Notes under the pieces: generated by a model | What the model was told of the DNA's origin: nothing | What the model saw: only the letters and a program-made list of their open reading frames with translations | Databases searched by the model: none | Source of the DNA: Neotamlana sedimentorum | GTDB taxonomy: Bacteria; Bacteroidota; Bacteroidia; Flavobacteriales; Flavobacteriaceae | NCBI RefSeq assembly: GCF_000943565.1 | Contig: NZ_JTDW01000010.1 | Coordinates: 1 to 64,000 of the forward strand | DNA length: 64,000 nucleotides | Reading direction: 5' to 3' | Part shown: piece after piece, positions 28,180 to 37,596 of the stretch | Layout of the letters: the number at the start of each line of letters is the position of its first letter | Position numbering within the stretch: position 1 is the first letter of the stretch | Made by a program: the position numbers and the translations under genes

Positions 28180-29232
28180 TTATTTTTTAATTAAAAATCT
28201 TACACGTTGTCTCCACTCGAAAAAGGTATGGTCAATTGAAAACAAGCTTGTAAAACTTTTAAGGTATTTATTTCTTGATTTAGAAAATTTAAATGCTGTT
28301 GATTTTTTCACTTTAGGAACCTCGGTAGTTAATAATGATTGCCACATTTTGGTTATTTGCTGTGGTTTAAAAACCTCTCCTCTATTAAAGCCATTTTCAA
28401 TCATATTTTTATACATTTCGGGATCTTCTAATAATCTTTTTATGGCATCGATTACTTCATCAATGGTTTCTGCTTGTAAATAATCTAAATCTGTTTTTCG
28501 TTGTTCGGTAAACGCATACTCGTTTCCTAAAATAGCAGGCACTCCGGCTAACCAGCAATTTACAAGTTTTAATGCGGGTTTATCACTTCTATCATGATTA
28601 CTAAAAGAAGGGCGCACAGCAACTATAATGTCTGCATCTGAATAATCGTGCCAATGGTATGTTTCCTTATTTTTTTCTTCGGTATCTAGAACAAAATTTA
28701 ATTGATTAGCTTCTAAAAATTCTAACCATTTTTTTGAATAAAACATTTGATCTAAATTACCACGTCCGCCTTTATAAACAATATTTTTAATTGTTGTTCC
28801 TCTACTTGTATCGCGTTGTACTATACCTGGATGTGGCCAATGAGGAATAAAAAAGCAGTTGTTATTATTAGCATATTTTCCGTTTTGAACAATTTCTATA
28901 TCCGCTAACAAAAAACGAAACTCAATTTCATCGGCTCTTACTACAATTATAAAAGCATCTTTACTTAACTTACTATAATTATCACTTACAGCTTTTCTTG
29001 AAACCTCATCGGCTAATATTACAATGATACCGTCTAAGGGTAATGTCGCGCTTACTTCAACATTAAAGTTTATTTTTTTTAATTGAATATAAGTATAATA
29101 TAACCAAGCCTTATAGGTAATAATATTGGTATAACTCGCATCAGTTTTCCAAAATTCTGGATTTTCAACATCTAAAGTTTGATTTACTTCTGATAGTTCT
29201 GGAAAGAAAAATTTAACTGTACTTAATTCCAT
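28180..29232 (-). CDS. Probable glycosyltransferase with GT-B-like C-terminal domain
   Basis: 350 aa. The N-terminal half has no clear motif. The C-terminal half contains NIVYKGGRGNLDQMFYS, the sequence HWHDYSDADIIVAVRP, and KPALKLVNCWLAGVPAILGNEYAF, which look like a GT1/GT4-type donor site (a Glu before ILGN is missing). LLEDPEMYKNMIENGFNRGE is the usual tail of such enzymes. It is located next to the Wzc-like kinase. Function inferred mainly from context. Confidence 0.6.
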   Translation of the reverse strand: MELSTVKFFFPELSEVNQTLDVENPEFWKTDASYTNIITYKAWLYYTYIQLKKINFNVEVSATLPLDGIIVILADEVSRKAVSDNYSKLSKDAFIIVVRADEIEFRFLLADIEIVQNGKYANNNNCFFIPHWPHPGIVQRDTSRGTTIKNIVYKGGRGNLDQMFYSKKWLEFLEANQLNFVLDTEEKNKETYHWHDYSDADIIVAVRPSFSNHDRSDKPALKLVNCWLAGVPAILGNEYAFTEQRKTDLDYLQAETIDEVIDAIKRLLEDPEMYKNMIENGFNRGEVFKPQQITKMWQSLLTTEVPKVKKSTAFKFSKSRNKYLKSFTSLFSIDHTFFEWRQRVRFLIKK

Positions 29233-29267
29233 TTTATCCTTTTTAGGCCAATTAATAGTTTAACTTG

Positions 29268-31553
29268 TTATTTTAAGTTATTTCCATAGCCATAACTGTA
29301 AACTCCCGCCTTATCCATTTTTATATCGTTTAACACGATCATTAAAGGATCTAACTTTTTGTTATCGCTAATGTCATTAATTATATTTAAATCTTCTTTA
29401 TTAGTATAGTTATGTCTTACCACATAAAGGGTGGTATCTACAAGATTACTTAACGAATATGCATCGGCAACTTTACCTATTGGAGGTGTATCTAATACGA
29501 TGTAATCGTATTCGTTTTTAAGTGTTGTAACTAACTCTTCTATACGCTCGCTTAGCATTAACTCTCCTGGATTTGGTGGTATTGAACCAGAACCAATTAA
29601 GAACATGTTTTTTTGATTTTGATATGGCGTAATAATATCTTGTATGCTTAAGCTCTTATCAATAATGTAATCGGATACTCCTATTTCATTAGGTGAACTA
29701 AGTTCTTTCATTAATTTAGGCGCTCTTAAATCGAATCCAATAACAACCGCTTTTTTGCCTGTTATAGCCAAACTTGCCGCTAGGTTTATGGCTATAAACG
29801 TTTTTCCTTCGCCTTGTTTACTTGAAGTGACCATAAAAACCTTTTTCTCTTTGCCTTGAGATAAGAATTTTAGATTATGCCTCATTAAGCGAAATAGCTC
29901 TGCTACTGGAGCCACATTATTTTCTTTTACTACAACCACATCTTTTTCGTTGCTTGCTGCAATAGCACCCAAAATTGGAGTATCAGTAAGCGCTTCAATA
30001 TCTTCTCTAGATGTGATTTTTGTATTGAGCTTATCTTTTACAAAAATCCAAACAAAAGGTACAAATAGACCAAATAACAACGCGCCTAAATAAATAGGAG
30101 TTTTCGCCCCATTTATTGGGTAATTAGTGGATTTTGGGTATTCAATTATACGAGTATCAGAAAAAGGTACACTTACCGATAATGCTTCTTCTTCTCTTTT
30201 TTGCAATAAAAATAAATAGAGGTTTTGCTTTAAACCTTGATCCCTGTTTATTTCTTGAAGTGCTCTTTCTGCTGTTGGCACAGAGGATATTTTAGAGCGA
30301 TATTGAGAAGATTTATTCATTAAATCTCTTTGGTTTCTGGTAAGTTGAAGTTTTATACCTCTAACATTTTCTGCAATAATGCTTCTATTCTCATTTAATT
30401 CCCTATCAATTTCAATTAATTGTGGGTTTCCTGTACCCGAAGATTGAACTAATGCATTGCGCTTTTGTAAAGCTAAATTATAATTGACAATTGAATTAGA
30501 CAAAACTGCATTATTAATGTTGTACGCCATTATTGGATTTGAATTAGAACTCTGTCTTAAACTCACCTCTAATGCTTCAAGAGCACTAATTTCTGTACGT
30601 AATTGAGCTAATTGTCTATCTGTTTCATCGGCTAATTGAATAAAACGAGAGGCATCAGAACTTACATCGGTTAAAGCGTTACTTTGCTTATACGATTCCA
30701 CTCCTTTTTCTGCGCTATCTAAATCGGTTATTAGTAGCTCTAACCTTTCATCTATTAACTTTAAAGTAGCTCGTGATAATACATTTTTATGTTCTGCGGA
30801 ATTTCTAGCATAAACATCTATTAATTTATTTATTAAATCGACACCACGCTCTGGAATAGCATCGGTTAAACCAATCTCTAATAATCCACCACCATTTTCA
30901 TAAACAGGATAAATTTGCAATTTATTGTTGTAGTTTGAAGCAATATTGTCTGGATTTCTAAATCTAATAACTACTGGACTTTGAGATTTAAAATTTAAAT
31001 TACCTGATTTCAATTCTACAGAAAACGTACCAAAATCTGTACTTAATGTTTCTCCAAAATCATAGGTCTTTTTTACAACAGTATCATCGTCATTAACAGT
31101 TTCAATATTAAATGAGTATTCATCCACAATTGTTAAAGTCCCAAAAGTCCCATAATTAGTCAGTGGTAAACTATCATTTAACACCACTTTAAACGGTAAC
31201 GTACTTTCATAAACTTCAATTTCACTAAACCTGCCTTCCATATAATATCCAACAGCAAACCCAAGTTCATCAATCGTAGACTTCATTAAATCGTAAGATT
31301 GCAACACGCCTATTTCGTCTTGAATATTTTGCGACATTTTTATAAGCCCCAAACTATTAAACGACTCCATTCCGCCTGCACCACCACCTTGCTCTTTATC
31401 GTTTAACAAAATTTTACCACCAATATAGTATTCTGGTGTAACATTATAACGTAAGTAAAAAAAAGCTATAGCTAAACAAATTACTGCGCCTATTAAAAAT
31501 AAATACCAATAACGTAAATAACTGGCTAAAATTTTAATGATGTCTTTTTCCAT
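29268..31553 (-). CDS. Wzc-like BY-kinase / polysaccharide co-polymerase
   Basis: 761 aa. The N-terminal Wzz domain has a membrane segment (~15-31) and a second one (~485-505), with a long periplasmic coiled-coil region (about 260-420) between. The cytoplasmic kinase domain has Walker A (SSKQGEGKT, Lys584), Walker A' (VVIGFDLRAPKL) and Walker B (YDYIVLDTPPIG). A short C-terminal tyrosine cluster (YSYGYG) is the autophosphorylation site type. It controls chain length and export of the polymer, normally with a Wza outer-membrane channel; no wza is seen in the window. Confidence 0.93.
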   Translation of the reverse strand: MEKDIIKILASYLRYWYLFLIGAVICLAIAFFYLRYNVTPEYYIGGKILLNDKEQGGGAGGMESFNSLGLIKMSQNIQDEIGVLQSYDLMKSTIDELGFAVGYYMEGRFSEIEVYESTLPFKVVLNDSLPLTNYGTFGTLTIVDEYSFNIETVNDDDTVVKKTYDFGETLSTDFGTFSVELKSGNLNFKSQSPVVIRFRNPDNIASNYNNKLQIYPVYENGGGLLEIGLTDAIPERGVDLINKLIDVYARNSAEHKNVLSRATLKLIDERLELLITDLDSAEKGVESYKQSNALTDVSSDASRFIQLADETDRQLAQLRTEISALEALEVSLRQSSNSNPIMAYNINNAVLSNSIVNYNLALQKRNALVQSSGTGNPQLIEIDRELNENRSIIAENVRGIKLQLTRNQRDLMNKSSQYRSKISSVPTAERALQEINRDQGLKQNLYLFLLQKREEEALSVSVPFSDTRIIEYPKSTNYPINGAKTPIYLGALLFGLFVPFVWIFVKDKLNTKITSREDIEALTDTPILGAIAASNEKDVVVVKENNVAPVAELFRLMRHNLKFLSQGKEKKVFMVTSSKQGEGKTFIAINLAASLAITGKKAVVIGFDLRAPKLMKELSSPNEIGVSDYIIDKSLSIQDIITPYQNQKNMFLIGSGSIPPNPGELMLSERIEELVTTLKNEYDYIVLDTPPIGKVADAYSLSNLVDTTLYVVRHNYTNKEDLNIINDISDNKKLDPLMIVLNDIKMDKAGVYSYGYGNNLK

Positions 31554-31826
31554 AGTTTGACAAAACGATAAAAGGTTAAGTTTTAATTGTTAATATTTTT
31601 AAGCATTGCTTAATTCCAAAAAACATGCTTTAATTTTCTCTTAAACAAAGAAAACATTATTTTTTAGAATAACCGATAAAACACTTAATTGAATAAATTT
31701 TGAAGCAATGATTTTAATAATTCTTGATTTTATTATGAAAATAGCGTGCAATTCTAAATTTTCAACTTTAAAAATCATTTTTATTTATTGATAAATGAGA
31801 GCTTTTTTTTAAGTTAACTACTTAAA
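31554..31826. other. Gene-free gap inside the exopolysaccharide operon
   Basis: 273 AT-rich bases lie between the NusG-like gene and the wzc-like gene. A polysaccharide export (wza) gene is often found at this place in related loci, but no reading frame, remnant or clear TAnnTTTG promoter is visible here. Confidence 0.6.
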
Positions 31827-32297
31827 TTATACCACTTTTCTTAATTTATTTTTTACAATAATGTCCATATCTTTAATTAAGGTATTAACATTTTGCTGAC
31901 CAATCCATTTTACACCTGCATTATTTTTACTTAGCCACTTTTTTATGTTAATTTCTCTTCTTGCAATTAATTTTGAAAGCAATACTAAATCATGCGATCC
32001 ATTTTCAATCCAACTTTGTATTGTTTCTATTTCTTCATTATAAACTTTTGCAGGTTTACCATTGATAACCAAATAACCTTGTACTTCTGGCAATGCAAAA
32101 ACCACACCTCTATATTGTTCTGGAATATTTACAAAAATATGTGATTTAAACAATGGTGTTTCTACATTTTTTTGTCTGTTACTCCAGAACTTAGTTTCTT
32201 TTACTATAGGATTGAATACTTGAAAATTCATCTTTTCAAGCTTTTTAGAAACTTTATCTTCTTGTTTTTCCTTAACTGATAATACAAACCAACTCAT
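31827..32297 (-). CDS. NusG-like (UpxY/RfaH-type) transcription antitermination factor
   Basis: 157 aa from ATG 32297. The NGN domain is clear: SWFVLSVKEKQEDKVSKKLE, PLFKSHIFVNIPEQYRGVVF and VQGYLVINGKPAKVYNEEI. I prefer this start over an upstream one at 32333 because NusG paralogues begin Met-Ser-Trp-Phe, and it removes the overlap with the preceding gene. The C-terminal ~50 residues align in length with a KOW domain but lack the usual Gly-rich FKG loop. It should bind RNA polymerase and keep it reading through the long locus, as UpxY proteins do in Bacteroides capsule operons. Confidence 0.85.
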   Translation of the reverse strand: MSWFVLSVKEKQEDKVSKKLEKMNFQVFNPIVKETKFWSNRQKNVETPLFKSHIFVNIPEQYRGVVFALPEVQGYLVINGKPAKVYNEEIETIQSWIENGSHDLVLLSKLIARREINIKKWLSKNNAGVKWIGQQNVNTLIKDMDIIVKNKLRKVV

Positions 32298-32310
32298 AGT
32301 AATAATTTTT

Positions 32311-33666
32311 TTAGTAAGCTTTTTCTTCACCACTAATGGCGTTGAAAACGGTTAAAACAATAATTTTAAAATCTAACAAAAACGACCATTTTTCTACGTA
32401 TAAAATATCTAATCGAATTCTGTTTAATATATCTGATGGATTAATTATTTCTCCTCTATAGCCCTTGATTTGAGCTAACCCTGTTATACCAGGTTTTACA
32501 AAATGACGCACCAAATATTTATCTACAGAAATTTCGTAATCCGATGTATGCTGTTCCATGTGAGGACGTGGCCCAACTACACTCATATCTCCCATAAACA
32601 CATTGAAAAACTGTGGTAATTCATCAATACTTGTTTTGCGTATTATTTTACCTATTTTGGTTACACGTTTATCATTTTTTGTTGCCATTTTTGAATTGGC
32701 GTCCGAATTAGTGGCCATAGACCTAAACTTGATGCATTTAAATGTTTTTCGCTTTAACCCATGACGATTTTGAGTGAAAAATAATGGTCCAGGAGATTCT
32801 AACTTTATTAAAACATACAATAAAGGCACTAACCATGACAACAAAAATAATATAACCATAGATGAAAAAGCAATATCAAAAGCACGTTTAGCTATTCTAC
32901 CTAAGTCAGCATCTAAAGGCACTGTTCTTAAATCTAAAACCGGTATTTGATCATACTTTTGAACCGTCATAGCAGTCGTGAAAATATCTTTATTATCAGG
33001 TATAATTTTTAATTTTATAAGATTGTTATCAGCAAAATTGATCAAATTTTGTAAGTCAGATTTTGTTAATTTTGCAGCAGTACAATACACTTCATCTACC
33101 CTATTATCAATAATATATTTAAAACAATCTAATATTTCACCTAAATAAGTTGGACTTTGTGAAGTTTCATCGTCAAAAAAGCCACAATATCTATATCCAT
33201 AATAAGGATTATCAAAAACTTTTCTGATTTTTTTTAGATTTTTATCTCGCCCAATAACTACTACATTTAAATAATTACCTCCTTTTGATCTATAGTGTCT
33301 AATAAAAACATAAAAAAGCCATCTATACAACGTGAGCAATACACATATAATAAGATAGATTAGTAGTTGATATTGAATAAAATCGGGTTGAATTCCAGTT
33401 ACACCAAACCAAGAAAAATATGTTAAACCATATATTATATATAGGTAAAACATTTTTTTAATGTTTGTCATAAAGGTCTCTTTACGAGCCGTAGGATAAT
33501 AATTTAAATTATAAGTAATTAGAAACCATGAAACATTATAAAAAATAATGCTCGTAATATTTAAATAAGTACTTGGAGTCATTAAATACAAGACTCCATT
33601 TATAATACTTAAATGAACAAGTACTGAAAAAGGGATAATTAAGTGAGAGTAACTCCTAGTTTTCAT
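32311..33666 (-). CDS. WbaP/WcaJ-like undecaprenyl-phosphate sugar phosphotransferase
   Basis: About 451 aa from the ATG at 33666 (MKTRSYSHLIIPFSV); the frame stays open to 33714 but the family normally begins here. Four N-terminal membrane helices are followed by a CoA-binding-like Rossmann region (VVVIGRDKNLKKIRK). The C-terminal bacterial sugar transferase domain (AKRAFDIAFSSMVILF, FKCIKFRSMATNSDANS, KTSIDELPQFFNVFMGDMSVVGPRP) carries the catalytic Asp-Glu pair. It transfers hexose-1-phosphate to undecaprenyl phosphate and starts repeat-unit assembly. First gene of the minus-strand operon. Confidence 0.92.
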   Translation of the reverse strand: MKTRSYSHLIIPFSVLVHLSIINGVLYLMTPSTYLNITSIIFYNVSWFLITYNLNYYPTARKETFMTNIKKMFYLYIIYGLTYFSWFGVTGIQPDFIQYQLLIYLIICVLLTLYRWLFYVFIRHYRSKGGNYLNVVVIGRDKNLKKIRKVFDNPYYGYRYCGFFDDETSQSPTYLGEILDCFKYIIDNRVDEVYCTAAKLTKSDLQNLINFADNNLIKLKIIPDNKDIFTTAMTVQKYDQIPVLDLRTVPLDADLGRIAKRAFDIAFSSMVILFLLSWLVPLLYVLIKLESPGPLFFTQNRHGLKRKTFKCIKFRSMATNSDANSKMATKNDKRVTKIGKIIRKTSIDELPQFFNVFMGDMSVVGPRPHMEQHTSDYEISVDKYLVRHFVKPGITGLAQIKGYRGEIINPSDILNRIRLDILYVEKWSFLLDFKIIVLTVFNAISGEEKAY

Positions 33667-33714
33667 ATAGCAATTTACATTAAATTTATTTCCAATTATT
33701 TGGACAATAAACAA

Positions 33715-34061
33715 AATATTAAAGGTTCACAATATTCTTTAACATTTTATGATGAAATATGACGATTTAAAAACGCCTTTTCATTTTTGACTTATTTTGC
33801 TATTAATCAAATTTTGGTGTCTTATTAAGAATCTAATTATACACACAAAAGAACATAGAATAAAATAACTAAGAATATATTTTCTACACACAGCTATTAT
33901 TTTCGACAAAATACGTTTTTAGAGTTTTTAACGATTTTTAACATTTTCGATTTTGTAATTTCACACTAGGAAATCATTAAAATAAAAACCGTAAAACTGT
34001 TTTTTTTTACATTTTATCTAAACATTACTTAAATCTCTTATATTTAATGCAAAATTCACAT
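33715..34061. other. Divergent intergenic region between the two polysaccharide operons
   Basis: Together with the promoter after it, this is ~400 AT-rich bases separating the minus-strand exopolysaccharide operon from the plus-strand CDP-sugar operon. It must hold the promoter of the exopolysaccharide operon; only imperfect TAnnTTTG-like sequences were seen on the minus strand, and no gene or RNA was recognised. Confidence 0.5.
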
Positions 34062-34089
34062 TTGTGTTTTATATTTTTTTATACATTTG
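34062..34089 (+). promoter_or_regulatory. Bacteroidetes-type promoter of the rfbF operon
   Basis: TTG (34062-34064), 17-nt spacer, TACATTTG (34082-34089). This matches the Flavobacterium consensus TTG-N17-23-TAnnTTTG exactly. The rfbF ATG is 29 bases downstream, leaving a short leader. Confidence 0.75.
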
Positions 34090-34118
34090 ATGAGCTATTA
34101 ACAACATAACTTAATCAC

Positions 34119-34889
34119 ATGAAAGTTTTAATTCTTGCTGGTGGATTTGGCACCAGGTTAAACGAAGAAACCAGACTAAAACCTAAACCGATGGTGGAAA
34201 TTGGAGGCATTCCAGTTTTAGAGCATATTATGAATATTTACTCTGCCAACGGTTTTAACGAATTTGTAATCCTACTTGGTTACAAGGGGCACATAATTAA
34301 GGAGCATTTTGCAAATTATTATTTAAGACACAGTAGTGTTACTATTGATTTAAAATCAAATAAAGTAGAAACACACAACAACCTTTCTGAAAATTGGAAA
34401 GTTACGCTTCTTGACACTGGATTACATACAATGACTGGAGGACGTATAAAAAGAGCAAAAGAATTTATTGGAAACGAACCGTTTTTATGTACTTACGGTG
34501 ATGGTGTTGGAGACATTAACATTAAAGAGGTTGTTGAGTTCCATAAATCGAATAATAAATTAATGACGCTTACCGCCATACAACCTTTAGGACGTTATGG
34601 AATTTTAAATATTCAGGATGATTTATCTGTTGCTGGTTTTAACGAAAAACCTAAAGATGATAATCGCTGGGTAAACGGCGGATTCTTTGTATGCGAACCG
34701 GAAGTACTAGATTATATAGATGGTGACCACCAAATGCTTGAACGAGAGCCCATGGAAAAAATTGCAAAAGACAACCAAATGCAAGCGTTTAAACATACAG
34801 GTTTCTGGCATGCCATGGATACTTTAAGAGACAACCAAGATTTAAACAAACTTTGGGATTCTGGTAACGCACCTTGGAAAATATGGTAA
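34119..34889 (+). CDS. rfbF: Glucose-1-phosphate cytidylyltransferase
   Basis: 256 aa. It makes CDP-glucose from glucose-1-phosphate and CTP. The nucleotidyltransferase start LILAGGFGTRLNEETRLKPKPMVEIGG is the RfbF form of the GG-x-GTR motif, and FLCTYGDGVGDINI plus WVNGGFFVCEPEVLDYI and HTGFWHAMDTLRDNQ are typical. The gene overlaps the next one by 7 bases and starts the CDP-sugar operon. Length matches the ~257-aa family norm. Confidence 0.95.
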   Translation: MKVLILAGGFGTRLNEETRLKPKPMVEIGGIPVLEHIMNIYSANGFNEFVILLGYKGHIIKEHFANYYLRHSSVTIDLKSNKVETHNNLSENWKVTLLDTGLHTMTGGRIKRAKEFIGNEPFLCTYGDGVGDINIKEVVEFHKSNNKLMTLTAIQPLGRYGILNIQDDLSVAGFNEKPKDDNRWVNGGFFVCEPEVLDYIDGDHQMLEREPMEKIAKDNQMQAFKHTGFWHAMDTLRDNQDLNKLWDSGNAPWKIW

Positions 34890-35827
34890 ACAGTAAAACA
34901 AAGGTATTAATTACTGGTGGTTTAGGGAACCTTGGTTCTTGGTTAACTCATCACTATTGTAATTTAGGATATGATGTTACTGTGCTCACCTATAGACACA
35001 GAACTTTAGAATTTGAGTTACCATTTAAAATTATTACTTGCGACATTAGTACACTAAGTAATTGCAAAGCTGCAATTACAGAGTACTACGACATTATTAT
35101 ACATACCGCAAGTATGAATGACAACTTTGTTGAAGGCTACGCAGAAAATGCTATAATAGTTAATGCCTTAGGAACTAGAAATATATTAGAAACAATAAAA
35201 GATAATCCGCCTAAGCATTTTATCTACTTTTCTACCTTTCATGTGTACGGTAAGTACTCAGGTAACATTTCAGAAGAAACCGAGCTTTTACCTAATAATG
35301 ATTATGGAACAACCCATTTGTTTGCAGAGTATTATGTGAAACAATTCCATAAAAATTTTAACATCCCATACTCGATAATTAGATTATCAAATAGTTACGG
35401 TTGCCCTAAAGACTACGACTCCTCGAAGTGGTATTTAATTTTAAACGATTTAAGTAAATCCGCATTTAAAAACGATAAAATTAAATTAAATGGAAATGGT
35501 TTGGCTGTTCGCGATTTTATTTGGATGGGTGATGTCTGCAATATTATTCATAAACTAACACAACTTGAGTCTACTAACGACACATACAATATTAGTGGTG
35601 AAAAAAGTTATACCTTGCTGGATGTTGCTGAAGCGGTAAAAGAAGCTTATCAAGAATATTTCAACAAACCTATAGAAGTTGAAATTAATACTGAAGATAA
35701 ATCTCCCCCTAGAGAACCTATAATTATTAGTTCAAGTAAAATTAAACAACTTGTTAATTATAATGCAGAAAGTCACTTTAAAGACGAAGCATTACAAATT
35801 TTCAACTTTTTAAAAGAAGAGAAATAA
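34883..35827 (+). CDS. NAD(P)-dependent epimerase/reductase (extended SDR)
   Basis: 314 aa from ATG 34883, which I prefer to a TTG three codons upstream. The Rossmann motif is TGGLGNLGSWL; the SDR catalytic Tyr-x3-Lys position carries His-Leu-Phe-Ala-Glu-Tyr sequence (DYGTTHLFAEYYVK), with YGTTH in place of a canonical Tyr-x3-Lys, while RDFIWMGDVC is typical of nucleotide-sugar reductases. Placed between rfbF and rfbG, it is the likely 4-ketoreductase that finishes the CDP-6-deoxyhexose. The exact product is unknown. Confidence 0.78.
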   Translation: MVNSKTKVLITGGLGNLGSWLTHHYCNLGYDVTVLTYRHRTLEFELPFKIITCDISTLSNCKAAITEYYDIIIHTASMNDNFVEGYAENAIIVNALGTRNILETIKDNPPKHFIYFSTFHVYGKYSGNISEETELLPNNDYGTTHLFAEYYVKQFHKNFNIPYSIIRLSNSYGCPKDYDSSKWYLILNDLSKSAFKNDKIKLNGNGLAVRDFIWMGDVCNIIHKLTQLESTNDTYNISGEKSYTLLDVAEAVKEAYQEYFNKPIEVEINTEDKSPPREPIIISSSKIKQLVNYNAESHFKDEALQIFNFLKEEK

Positions 35828-36909
35828 TGTCAGAAAAATTATTCGATCAATTTAAAGGAAAAAAAGTTTTTGTTACAGGAAACACAGGCTTTAAAGGTTC
35901 TTGGCTTTCAATTTGGTTACACGAATTAGGTGCCGATGTTTATGGTTATGCGTTAAAACCAAAAAATAAATTAGACAATTTTATTGTTTGTGATTTAGAG
36001 GATAAAATTAATCAAACATACGGCGACGTTACAAATATGCCTCTGTTAGAAAAAACCCTTAATGCTGTAAATCCAGATTATATTTTTCATTTAGCAGCTC
36101 AAGCGTTAGTTATAGATTCTTATAACGATCCTATTTCAACGTATAGCACCAATGTAATGGGTACCGTAAACCTTATGCAAGCTGCAAGAAATTGCGACAA
36201 CTTAAAGTCGCTTGTTCTTATTACTAGTGATAAATGTTATGAAAACAAAGAACAAGTTTGGGGTTATAAAGAAAATGATGAACTTGGTGGAGCCGATCCA
36301 TATTCTTCATCAAAAGCTTGTGCCGAAATCGCTATTCAATCGTTACGTAAATCATTTTTTAAAGATTCACCTGTGTCTGTTATTAGTACACGTGCAGGTA
36401 ATGTAATAGGTGGTGGCGATTGGTCTGACAACCGATTAATCCCAGATATTTTTAAAACCAAACGTGCCGACGAAGTTTTAGAAATTAGAAGCCCTTACGC
36501 AACTAGACCATGGGAACATGTTTTAGAACCACTTTCAGGATACATGCAATTAGCCATATTAGGCGAGAACAATAAAAAGTACGACGGGGGCTGGAATTTT
36601 GGTCCGAGTACTTATAAACATTACAATGTATTAGCTGTTCTACAAGAAATTGAAAAAAGCACAGCTTTAAAACATAAAATTCTAAATCAAGAAAACAAAT
36701 TACATGAAGCTAATTTGTTAAAGCTAGATATTACAAAAGCTGCCAACGAACTTAACTGGGTGCCTCAGTTAAGTTTTGAAGAAACTATTCGTTACACTGT
36801 TGAAGGTTATCTTGTTCAAGACGATAAAGATGTTTACAATCATCGCGTAAAACAAATTCAAGATTACACCAATCTAGCTGCTGCTAATAAAACCTCTTGG
36901 GCATTATGA
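35827..36909 (+). CDS. rfbG: CDP-glucose 4,6-dehydratase
   Basis: 360 aa. It converts CDP-glucose to CDP-4-keto-6-deoxyglucose. NAD-binding motif TGNTGFKGSWLSIWLHELG (the RfbG form with GFKGSWL), TSDKCYENKE, PYSSSKACAEI (Tyr-x3-Lys) and TRAGNVIGGGDWSDNRLIPD are all characteristic. It overlaps the previous gene by one base (TAATG) and the next by four (ATGA). Confidence 0.96.
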   Translation: MSEKLFDQFKGKKVFVTGNTGFKGSWLSIWLHELGADVYGYALKPKNKLDNFIVCDLEDKINQTYGDVTNMPLLEKTLNAVNPDYIFHLAAQALVIDSYNDPISTYSTNVMGTVNLMQAARNCDNLKSLVLITSDKCYENKEQVWGYKENDELGGADPYSSSKACAEIAIQSLRKSFFKDSPVSVISTRAGNVIGGGDWSDNRLIPDIFKTKRADEVLEIRSPYATRPWEHVLEPLSGYMQLAILGENNKKYDGGWNFGPSTYKHYNVLAVLQEIEKSTALKHKILNQENKLHEANLLKLDITKAANELNWVPQLSFEETIRYTVEGYLVQDDKDVYNHRVKQIQDYTNLAAANKTSWAL

Positions 36910-37433
36910 TTTTTACCGAATTAAAATTAAAAGGCGCATATGTGCTGGATTTAGAAAAAAGAGGAGATAATCGTGGATTTTTCGCAAGAACATTTTGTGC
37001 AAACGAATTTGCTGAATTAAAGCTAAATACCCAATTCGTTCAAGGGAACATGTCTCACAATGCTTTTAAAAATACATTAAGAGGCATGCATTACCAAACT
37101 GATGGTGCCGAAGAAGTAAAACTTGTGCGCTGTACCAAAGGTGCTCTGCTTGATGTTATTTTAGATATTAGAAAAGATTCACCTACTTTTGGACAGTATG
37201 AAGCTATTGAAATCTCAGAAGATAACGGACGTCAAATTTATATTCCAAAGGGATTTGCCCATGGCTTTTTAACTTTACAGAACAATTCAGAAATTGCTTA
37301 TTTAGTTTCGGAATTTTATACACCAGGAAAAGAAGCAGGCATTCGTTGGGATGATCCAGCATTTAAAATAGATTGGCCAATAAAGGATCCTATTTTATCT
37401 GATAAGGACAAAGTCTATCCGGACTACAAATAA
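36906..37433 (+). CDS. RfbC/RmlC-like sugar-nucleotide 3,5-epimerase
   Basis: 175 aa from ATG 36906, overlapping the rfbG stop as ATGA; the frame extends to a TTG at 36897 but the coupled ATG is better. The cupin has RGDNRGFFARTF, NTLRGMHYQ (active-site His), DVILDIRKDSPTFGQY and IPKGFAHGFLTLQ, all family hallmarks. dTDP-4-keto-rhamnose epimerases look the same, but the operon makes CDP-4-keto-6-deoxyglucose and no dTDP genes are present, so a CDP-linked substrate is inferred. Confidence 0.88.
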   Translation: MIFTELKLKGAYVLDLEKRGDNRGFFARTFCANEFAELKLNTQFVQGNMSHNAFKNTLRGMHYQTDGAEEVKLVRCTKGALLDVILDIRKDSPTFGQYEAIEISEDNGRQIYIPKGFAHGFLTLQNNSEIAYLVSEFYTPGKEAGIRWDDPAFKIDWPIKDPILSDKDKVYPDYK

Positions 37434-37455
37434 AAAAACATAGCATTAAAAATAC

Positions 37456-37494
37456 AAAGAGTGATGATATAAAAAATCATCGCTCTTTTTTTTT
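37456..37494 (+). terminator. Rho-independent terminator of the CDP-sugar operon
   Basis: A 13-bp stem (37456-37468 with 37476-37488, AAAGAGTGATGAT / ATCATCGCTCTTT, one G-T pair) is followed by a T9 tract, 23 bases after the last stop codon. Confidence 0.85.
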
Positions 37495-37596
37495 GATCAA
37501 TATTTATTTAATCAATTTTATAATTAACCGACAAAAGCTTTAAAATGTATTTATTAGTATTTGTCGATGAAATTAATCTATTTTCAAAATTAAACC

